A program made the position numbers and the translations under genes. Below the pieces are notes generated by a model that saw nothing but the letters and a program-made list of their open reading frames with translations, had not been told where the DNA came from and ran no database searches. Positions 41,763-46,811 of a stretch of DNA of 46,811 nt are shown piece by piece (within the stretch, counting starts at the first letter, position 1; each line of letters opens with the position of its first letter). Origin of the DNA: Microbacterium sp. (GTDB taxonomy: Bacteria > Actinomycetota > Actinomycetes > Actinomycetales > Microbacteriaceae); contig NZTV01000114.1 in NCBI GenBank assembly GCA_002703245.1, positions 1 to 46,811 of the forward strand. Direction: 5' to 3'.

Positions 41763-41779
41763 GTGTGCGTGGCGCACAC
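41763..41779. promoter_or_regulatory. GTGTGCG-TGG-CGCACAC inverted repeat upstream of the transporter operon
   Basis: Perfect 7-base arms around a three-base centre, about 100 bases before the binding-protein start. On the minus strand it is followed nine bases later by TAGGCT (41749-41754), a possible -10, so it may be an operator in the -35 region. It could instead end the upstream hydrolase transcript. Confidence 0.4.
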
Positions 41780-41820
41780 CCGATGCCGCGTACTGAAACA
41801 GAGTTGTTAGACGGTGTGGA

Positions 41821-42777
41821 TTATTCCGGCAGGTGGGACCGGACCAGCGCCGCCAGATCGAGAGGGGCCTCCTCCTGCACGTTGTGCCCCGAGGCGAGGC
41901 GTTCGACCGCGGCTGTCGGCACCTTCTGCTGGAAGCGGGTGGCGTCCTCGTCGGTGACGAAGCCGCGTGTGCCTTGGACGAGTGTGATCGGCGCGCGGAC
42001 CTCTGCCAGGTCCTCCCAGCCGGACTCGCCGAGCAGGGCACGGAAGGAGTCCTGCCCCTGCGGGGTGGTCGCGGCCCCGGGGTCGGCGGCGGCCGCGGCG
42101 GCCAGGTGGGCGAAGTGGTGTCGCCACTGGACACGCCCGTCCGGCCGGACGCGGGAGTTGAAGAAGACCCCTCGTGCAGCCTTCTCGCGGGACCCTCCGC
42201 CCAGCCCGAACGACAGGGCACGGTCGACGAGCTCGTCGCGCGAGGCCCAATCGGTGGGCCCCGCGAAGAAGGCCCGCAGTTCCGACGGTCCCGCGCTCGG
42301 GTCGACGCCGGGGGTGATGTCGACGATCACGAGCTCGCGCACCAGATCGGGGCGGGAGGCAGCCAACGCCGCCGCGGTCAGGCCGCCCAGCGAGTGCCCG
42401 ACGACCACCTGTGGGCGGTCGGTCCACCGTTCGAGGGCCGCAGCGACGTCGGGAGCGAGAACACGCGCCACGTAGGCCGCATCATCGCGCCACGAGGACT
42501 CCCCGTGCCCGGGTAGATCGACCGCGAGTGCCGGCGCGCCGGTGGCGAGCACGACGGTGTCCCACGTGTGTGCGTTCAGTCCCGCTCCGTGCAGGAACGT
42601 CACCACCGGCCCGGGGGCGGCATCCTCCCACCCGTACGCCAGAGCGGAGAGGGTGCGCCCGTCCGGTAGGTCGAGCGCCACGCGCTCCACGTGCGGCAAC
42701 GGCCCGGGGATGCCGGCTTCGGTGGCCTGCTCGGCCAGGAACGAGAACTCGTCTGCGGGATCGCTCACGCGCTCCAT
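41821..42777 (-). CDS. Alpha/beta hydrolase
   Basis: A 318-residue alpha/beta-hydrolase-fold protein. FLHGAGLNAHTWD is the oxyanion motif, VVGHSLGGLTA the nucleophile elbow with Ser, and LASGHNVQEEAP the His segment near the C-terminus. The VDLPGHGESSW strand-loop is typical of esterase/lactonase-like members. There is a cap-like insertion (RAFFAGPTDWASRDELVDRALSFG). Substrate unknown. The start is the second of two adjacent ATG codons; GTG at 42768 is possible. It is transcribed towards the ABC transporter, but the 156-base gap with a palindrome suggests a separate unit. Divergent from the AhpD-like gene. Confidence 0.8.
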   Translation of the reverse strand: MERVSDPADEFSFLAEQATEAGIPGPLPHVERVALDLPDGRTLSALAYGWEDAAPGPVVTFLHGAGLNAHTWDTVVLATGAPALAVDLPGHGESSWRDDAAYVARVLAPDVAAALERWTDRPQVVVGHSLGGLTAAALAASRPDLVRELVIVDITPGVDPSAGPSELRAFFAGPTDWASRDELVDRALSFGLGGGSREKAARGVFFNSRVRPDGRVQWRHHFAHLAAAAAADPGAATTPQGQDSFRALLGESGWEDLAEVRAPITLVQGTRGFVTDEDATRFQQKVPTAAVERLASGHNVQEEAPLDLAALVRSHLPE

Positions 42778-42791
42778 CATGCACCCCGGGC

Positions 42792-42797
42792 TACCCT
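42792..42797 (+). promoter_or_regulatory. -10 hexamer TACCCT for the AhpD-like gene
   Basis: TACCCT is followed by six bases and the ATG at 42804; no Shine-Dalgarno sequence is present. Confidence 0.55.
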
Positions 42798-42803
42798 GGG
42801 CGC

Positions 42804-43277
42804 ATGAGCGAAGAGAGTCGCGTGCACCTGTCACGCTCGGCGCCCGCGGCCTACGAGGCGTTGGCGGCGTTCTCGAAGACCGCCGGGCACCTGGCGCGGG
42901 AGGCCGGAATCGACCCGCGCATGGCGGAGATCGTCCAGATCCACGTGTCGCAGCGCAACGGGTGCGCCTATTGCGTCCGAGTACACGTCGACCGTGCGGT
43001 CAAGGTGGGCCTGGACGCCGACACCATCGCGCAGATCCCGACGTGGCGTGAGTCCGGGGTCTTCTCCGAACGCGAGCGCGCCGCACTCGAACTCGCGGAG
43101 TCCTTCGTGTACATCCACGACGGAGGTGTCTCCGACGAGGTGTACGACCGTGTCGGAGGCGTGCTCGCCGAGGAGGAGTACGTCGCGTTGAGCTGGTTGC
43201 TGGTGTCGATCAACGCCTTCAACCGTGTCGCCATCGCCGGGCGCTACCCCGTGCGTGCCCGGGATGGCCACGCATGA
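42804..43277 (+). CDS. Carboxymuconolactone decarboxylase-family, AhpD-like protein
   Basis: A 157-residue all-helical protein with the CAYC redox pair C54/C57 and H61 (C-X2-C-X3-H), the AhpD alkylhydroperoxidase signature. The helix MAEIVQIHVSQRNGCAYC precedes it and the second-half LSWLLVSINAFNRVAI closes the bundle. Such proteins form oligomers and reduce peroxides or act as disulfide carriers; the electron partner is not evident. It overlaps the phosphatase gene by four bases, suggesting coordinated use. Confidence 0.87.
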   Translation: MSEESRVHLSRSAPAAYEALAAFSKTAGHLAREAGIDPRMAEIVQIHVSQRNGCAYCVRVHVDRAVKVGLDADTIAQIPTWRESGVFSERERAALELAESFVYIHDGGVSDEVYDRVGGVLAEEEYVALSWLLVSINAFNRVAIAGRYPVRARDGHA

Positions 43278-44050
43278 GCGGTGCGTCCTCGGGTGTGAGT
43301 GTCCCGGCTCAGGCGCCGGCGGTGCCCGGCGCGGTGAACCTGCGGGACGTCGGGGGGCTCCGGGCAGGCTCCGCGGTGACCCGTCACGGTGTGCTCTACC
43401 GCTCGGGCAACCTCGCACGTCTCGACGAGGCGGGCGTCTCGGCGTTCGGTGCCCTCGGCATCCGACGCGTGATCGATCTTCGCGCCGACGACGAGGTCTC
43501 CCAGGCGCCCAGCCCGCTCGGTTCGCTCGATCTGCAGGTGCAGCGCGCGCCGCTGTTCCTCGGTTCCGTGGAGTCGTTCTTCGCCCGCGACGTCTCCCTC
43601 GCCGAGTTGTACCGCCTGCTCGTGGACGACTCCGCATCCCGGGTCGTGGACGTCGTGCGGGGGATCGTCGTCGATCAGCCCGTGCTGGTGCATTGCACCG
43701 TCGGCAAGGATCGCACGGGAGTGACCGTCGCCGTCGCGTTGGCGGCGGCGGGGGTGGACACCGAGGAGGTCGTCGCCGACTATGCGCGCACCGAGGCGCA
43801 TCTGCCGCAGTGGCGCAACGCGGCGGTGGTCGCCCATCTGCGACGGCTGCACCCCGGGGCGCAGCACCTGGAAGACCTCGCGACGAGGTCACCGGCTCCG
43901 GTGATGCGGGATCTGCTGGAGGACATCGCGCGTCGCTACGGATCGGCCGCCGACTATCTGCGGGCCAACGGCCTCACCGACGACGAGCTGCGGGAGTTGT
44001 CGCGCGTGCTGGTCGCGGGCGGTGGGGAGCACCCTCGATTCTCGGGTTAG
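43274..44050 (+). CDS. Tyrosine/lipid phosphatase, PtpB-like
   Basis: A 258-residue phosphatase of the Y_phosphatase3 family. NLRDVGGL near residue 22 is the family entry motif, VIDLRADDE the substrate-loop strand, and HCTVGKDRTG the P-loop with nucleophile C141 and R147 (C-X5-R); the K and D inside the loop are those of mycobacterial PtpB-type triple-specificity enzymes. No signal peptide is seen. It is coupled to the AhpD-like gene by ATGA. The iron box of the next gene overlaps its stop. Confidence 0.88.
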   Translation: MSGASSGVSVPAQAPAVPGAVNLRDVGGLRAGSAVTRHGVLYRSGNLARLDEAGVSAFGALGIRRVIDLRADDEVSQAPSPLGSLDLQVQRAPLFLGSVESFFARDVSLAELYRLLVDDSASRVVDVVRGIVVDQPVLVHCTVGKDRTGVTVAVALAAAGVDTEEVVADYARTEAHLPQWRNAAVVAHLRRLHPGAQHLEDLATRSPAPVMRDLLEDIARRYGSAADYLRANGLTDDELRELSRVLVAGGGEHPRFSG

Positions 44051-44065
44051 GCAAGCCTTGCCTCG
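44047..44065 (+). promoter_or_regulatory. IdeR/DtxR-like iron box
   Basis: The 19-mer TTAGGCAAGCCTTGCCTCG is a near-palindrome (7 of 9 arm positions) centred on C44056. It matches 13 of 19 positions of the DtxR consensus as I recall it. It overlaps the phosphatase stop codon and ends four bases before a TATACT hexamer, so a bound repressor would block polymerase. Confidence 0.65.
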
Positions 44066-44068
44066 GGG

Positions 44069-44074
44069 TATACT
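44069..44074 (+). promoter_or_regulatory. -10 hexamer TATACT for the SIP-domain gene
   Basis: TATACT is the closest match to TATAAT in the window. The start codon is nine bases further, so the leader is about three bases. Confidence 0.6.
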
Positions 44075-44083
44075 GGGTGCATC

Positions 44084-44557
44084 ATGACCGAGCGCATCCC
44101 GTCCTCCGAGCACGGTACGGCCGCATGCCGCGCGCCGCGGCACTCGCGCGTGCAACACCTCGTCGCCGCCGACGAATCGTCGCTGGGTGAGCTCGAGGTC
44201 CTGCTCGCGACGCTGCCGCTGTGCTCGACCGGTCGCGTGTTCATCGAGGTCCCCGACGAGTCGTGGATCGGGACGGTGAGCGCCCCGGGGCGGATGACCG
44301 TGACGTGGCTGGCGCGTTCTCGACGTTCCGGCCTGCCCGGCACGGGTCGCGCGTGTGCCCCCGGCGCCGCGCTGCACCGTGCGGTCGTCGCGTGGGCCGA
44401 CGAGATGCTGTGCGAGTCTGCCGACCAGACCCGCATCATCCTGATGGGCGGCTACCTCGGAACCGCCGACATCGTCGATCACCTCACCGGTGTGCGCGGC
44501 ATCCCCGGCTCGTCGATCCGCACGCCGGAGCGCTTCGGTCTGGCCACCGCCCGCTGA
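44084..44557 (+). CDS. Standalone SIP-domain protein (siderophore-interacting type)
   Basis: A 157-residue protein that corresponds to the C-terminal SIP domain of siderophore-interacting ferric reductases: the acidic strand FIEVPDESW, then TVTWLAR, AVVAWADEML, and LMGGYLGTADIVDHL. The N-terminal FAD-binding domain of full SIPs is missing and replaced by a 30-residue His/Ala-rich lead. It may be an NAD(P)H-binding partner for a reductase encoded elsewhere or have another role. The iron box in front of it strongly supports iron-repressed expression. Confidence 0.78.
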   Translation: MTERIPSSEHGTAACRAPRHSRVQHLVAADESSLGELEVLLATLPLCSTGRVFIEVPDESWIGTVSAPGRMTVTWLARSRRSGLPGTGRACAPGAALHRAVVAWADEMLCESADQTRIILMGGYLGTADIVDHLTGVRGIPGSSIRTPERFGLATAR

Positions 44558-44559
44558 GA

Positions 44560-44970
44560 TCAGCGGTGCCGGCGCGGCACGTAGCGGCCGTCGGCGAGAC
44601 CCGCGTCGATCTCGAAACGGTTCCGGAGGGCGTCGCGACCCTCGAGGGTGTAGAGGATCGGAATCAGGAAGCCGAAACGACGCCATTGCGACGCGTGGAT
44701 GCTCTCGTGGCGGACGATCCCCGCGTCGACGGGGAGGGTGCCGGTGAGATAGCACGCGCCCATGCACACGCCCCCGCGGGGGAAGCTCCACCGGGGCATC
44801 CCGCGGAAGACCCACAGGCGGCCGCGGCGCTTGACCCGCCCGGTGCTCCACACATACCCCCACAGCATGCCGACAGCCGTCCCGTATGCGTACCCGAGCG
44901 CGCTCACGGGGGAGTCGAGCAGGAACCGGGGGAGGCGTCGCTCGATGCGGCGCGATATCGAATCGGTCAC
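44560..44970 (-). CDS. Small HExxH-motif protein, possible zincin (unknown function)
   Basis: A 136-residue protein with the motif HESIH at 88-92 and E120 further on (RNRFEIDAGL), a possible zinc-metalloprotease arrangement. A moderately hydrophobic segment at 24-42 (LGYAYGTAVGMLWGYVW) may be a membrane anchor. CMGACYL has two cysteines, C69 and C73. Related Microbacteriaceae proteins are sometimes labelled Fe-S oxidoreductase, for which I see no basis. The GTG start overlaps the arginase-like gene's stop (GTGA), so it is the second gene of a pair. Peptidase activity is inference. Confidence 0.7.
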   Translation of the reverse strand: MTDSISRRIERRLPRFLLDSPVSALGYAYGTAVGMLWGYVWSTGRVKRRGRLWVFRGMPRWSFPRGGVCMGACYLTGTLPVDAGIVRHESIHASQWRRFGFLIPILYTLEGRDALRNRFEIDAGLADGRYVPRRHR

Positions 44971-45782
44971 GCCAAGGCTCCGATGATGCGGAGGATGGCG
45001 CCGAGATCGTCGACCGCGGCCTCCGGCGACGCGGGCGCGAAACCGGTCAGCGTCGCCCCTGCGGTCGGGAGGACCTCGCGGACGGCGCGGATGGCGCCGA
45101 CCAGTTCCGCGACCGACGGGCCGAACGGCACCGGCTGCGACACCCCGCGCACCGCGGAGGGGTCGAGGACGTCGAGGTCGACGTGGATGTGCACGCGGGA
45201 CGCACCGGTGGCACGCACCGCATCGGCGAAGACCGCCGGATCCGTGAAGGCGTCGGCCGGGACGGTGCGTACGGCGGAAGAGGCCAGGAACGCCGACTCC
45301 GCCGGATCGACATCGCGTGACGCCGCCAGGACCACCCTGTCGTCGGTGATCGTCCCGGCGGGAAGGGCCAGCTGAGCGGGCGCATCGCCGAGGATGGCGC
45401 GCAACACCATGCCGCCGAAGGCGCCGCTGGGAGAGGTCTCCGGGGTGTGCAGGTCGGGATGGGCGTCGAACCACACCAGCGCGAGGTCAGGGGAGGCGAC
45501 GGCCGAGACGGCACCGATCGCCACGCCGCAATCACCGCCGACCACAAGGACGGGCTCCTCGGCGCCCGCCAGCTCACGCTCGAGCAGGTTGCGCACACGC
45601 ACCAGGGAACTGAGCCGACGGATGCCGCTCCCCAGCGACTCACCCGCTTCCAGGGGCACCTCCAGAGGGGTGCACGCGGCCCTGGGCAGATCCCCCGCGA
45701 TCGCTCCCGCACCGTCGACGAGTCGCATCGCCCGCGACGACCCCGACCCCTGCCACTGCGGCACCACGACGAAACGGCTCAT
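44967..45782 (-). CDS. Arginase/agmatinase-family protein with GGDC motif
   Basis: A 271-residue ureohydrolase-fold protein. Metal-binding motifs are DAHPD at 106-110 and HVDLDVLDPS with D202 and D204, as in arginase. The first motif reads GGDC at 82-85 instead of GGDH, so the histidine ligand of one Mn2+ ion is C85. Members with this change are common in actinobacteria and their substrate is unknown, so arginine should not be assumed. GGAGGA lies seven bases before the ATG at 45782. It is coupled to the HExxH gene downstream. Confidence 0.82.
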   Translation of the reverse strand: MSRFVVVPQWQGSGSSRAMRLVDGAGAIAGDLPRAACTPLEVPLEAGESLGSGIRRLSSLVRVRNLLERELAGAEEPVLVVGGDCGVAIGAVSAVASPDLALVWFDAHPDLHTPETSPSGAFGGMVLRAILGDAPAQLALPAGTITDDRVVLAASRDVDPAESAFLASSAVRTVPADAFTDPAVFADAVRATGASRVHIHVDLDVLDPSAVRGVSQPVPFGPSVAELVGAIRAVREVLPTAGATLTGFAPASPEAAVDDLGAILRIIGALA

Positions 45783-45883
45783 CGACTCATCCTCCCGCAC
45801 GCGGGCGATCACCGCATCCGCCCGTCGTGGCGGCCGCGTGCCTGCGCCCACCGCCGCCGATCGAGCGCGCGATGCGCCCGAAC

Positions 45884-45951
45884 TCAGGCTGAACGGGAGC
45901 GGGTGGCCGGATTCAGGGGCCCCCGGCGGTGTGAATGGACTTCCAGCCTGA
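45884..45951. repeat. Spaced inverted repeat TCAGGCTG ... CAGCCTGA
   Basis: Arms at 45884-45891 and 45944-45951, 52 bases apart, in the 267-base region between pspA and the arginase-like gene; a third related ATTCAGG lies at 45911-45917. Extending the arms with AA(C/T) gives 10 of 11 matches. It may be an operator pair for the arginase-like operon or a weak long-range stem. Nothing else except the terminator at 46009 was recognised in this gap. Confidence 0.4.
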
Positions 45952-46008
45952 ATTCGTGTGCGGCACGGGCCCGGCACCTGCCGGCGCGGCGGCCCTCGAG
46001 CCGGCACC

Positions 46009-46040
46009 GGAAGGCGCCCGGCCGGGACCGGGCGCCTTCC
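46009..46040 (-). terminator. 13-bp perfect terminator hairpin after pspA
   Basis: Arms 46009-46021 and 46028-46040, six-base loop, ten bases beyond the pspA stop. No U-tract. Confidence 0.75.
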
Positions 46041-46049
46041 GAGCGACCG

Positions 46050-46787
46050 TCAGGAGCCCAGAGCGCTCTGCGACGACCCGCCGGTCTTGAGCGCGGCCAG
46101 GCGAGCCTCGACCTCGGTCAGCTGGCCCACGTCTTCGAGCGCCTCGAACTGCGCATCGATACTCGACGCGGCCAGTTCCTGCTTGCCGGCGGCCAGGGCT
46201 TCCTGGCGGCGGACCTTGTCTTCGAAACGTCCGAGCTCGCTGGTCGGGTCGAGGACGTCGATCGAGCGCACCGCGTCGTGGACCTTGACCTGGGCCTCGG
46301 CGGTCTTGGCCCGCGCCAGCAGCTCGCTGCGCTTGGCCTTGAGCTGTTCGAGCTTCTGCTTCATGCCATTGAGGCCGTCTTTGAGCTTCTCGACGACCTC
46401 GGTCTGCGTGGCGATGGTCGGTGCGATCGCCTTCGCCTCGCTCTCCTCACTGATCTGCCGCTGGAGGGCGATCTTGGCGAGGTTGTCGAACTTATCCGCG
46501 TCGGCGGCGTGGCCGGCCTGACGCAGCTCGTCCGCCTTGCGACTGGCGGCGAGGGCCTTGTTGCCCCACTCGGCGGCCGCCTGGATGTCCTCCTGGTGGT
46601 CGCGCTCGAGAAGGCGCAGGTTTCCGATCGTCTCGGCGATCGCCGACTCGGCGTCGGCGATGCTGTTGGTGTAATCGCGCACCAGCTGGTCGAGCATCTT
46701 CTGCGGGTCTTCGGCGGAGTCGATCAGGGCGTTGACGTTCGCCTTGATGAGGGTGGAGATGCGGCCGAAGATGGACTGCTTTGCCAT
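46050..46787 (-). CDS. pspA: PspA/IM30-family membrane stress protein
   Basis: A 245-residue ESCRT-III-like protein that coats and stabilises stressed membranes. The amphipathic N-terminus (MAKQSIFGRISTLIKANVNALIDSAEDPQKML) and the long, nearly unbroken coiled coil from about 25 to 200 (LDQLVRDYTNSIADAES, KLKDGLNGMKQKLEQLKAKRSEL) are family-typical. A short helix (LTEVEARLAAL) and a Ser/Gly tail end it. ATG at 46787 is preferred over the adjacent GTG at 46790 because AAGGA sits eight bases upstream. The promoter lies beyond the window. Confidence 0.92.
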   Translation of the reverse strand: MAKQSIFGRISTLIKANVNALIDSAEDPQKMLDQLVRDYTNSIADAESAIAETIGNLRLLERDHQEDIQAAAEWGNKALAASRKADELRQAGHAADADKFDNLAKIALQRQISEESEAKAIAPTIATQTEVVEKLKDGLNGMKQKLEQLKAKRSELLARAKTAEAQVKVHDAVRSIDVLDPTSELGRFEDKVRRQEALAAGKQELAASSIDAQFEALEDVGQLTEVEARLAALKTGGSSQSALGS

Positions 46788-46811
46788 CACGAGGTTCCTT
46801 CCTGTCGATGG

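Overview
The window is very GC-rich, densely packed actinobacterial chromosome. Gene content (WhiB protein, SigR/RsrA pair, Kgd-type 2-oxoglutarate decarboxylase, GuaB1, MetX/MetY) and protein style point to the order Micrococcales, most likely Microbacteriaceae and plausibly Microbacterium. Genus is inferred from protein resemblance, not from rRNA. I see no rRNA, tRNA, CRISPR array, insertion sequence or integrase. No stretch over 300 bases lacks a gene.

Layout. (1) 1-11.9 kb is a conserved actinobacterial block that, from memory, resembles the secA1 to whiB1 region of Mycobacterium: the 3' end of secA, an AlaA-like aminotransferase, an Rv3235-type protein, two small unknowns, a SAF-domain/CpaE-like ATPase pair, a PdtaS-like histidine kinase, whiB, a small membrane protein, bcp, rsgA, aroA, and the redox sigma factor sigR with its zinc anti-sigma factor. 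(2) 11.9-23.6 kb holds kgd, guaB1, two CNNM/CorC-type membrane proteins, nnrD, a GT87-type mannosyltransferase, a thiamine-binding protein and an efflux MFS. (3) 23.5-31.0 kb is the most distinctive part: metX and metY, both on the minus strand and neighbours in many actinobacteria, flank a plus-strand three-gene operon encoding a complete long-chain olefin pathway (oleA, a fused oleBC, oleD). (4) 31.1-35.3 kb has an SDR, a DHA2 MFS, a phosphoribosyltransferase, ung and a GNAT. (5) 35.3-42.8 kb, minus strand, has an alpha/beta hydrolase, a five-gene oligopeptide-type ABC transporter, and a cytoplasmic protealysin-like M4 protease overlapping its probable emfourin inhibitor. (6) 42.8-46.8 kb has an AhpD-like protein, a tyrosine phosphatase, a SIP-domain protein behind an IdeR-like iron box, a small HExxH protein, an arginase-family protein and pspA.

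Regulation is unusually readable. About a dozen genes have a TANNNT -10 hexamer ending 6-7 bases before the start codon and no Shine-Dalgarno sequence, so they are probably leaderless; this settled several starts. sigR has a textbook GGAAT-N18-GTT promoter inside the 5' end of the divergent aroA. Two neighbouring genes carry DnaA-box-like 13-mers at the same distance and orientation from their -10. Many operons use 4-base ATGA/GTGA overlaps. Strong hairpins separate convergent units.
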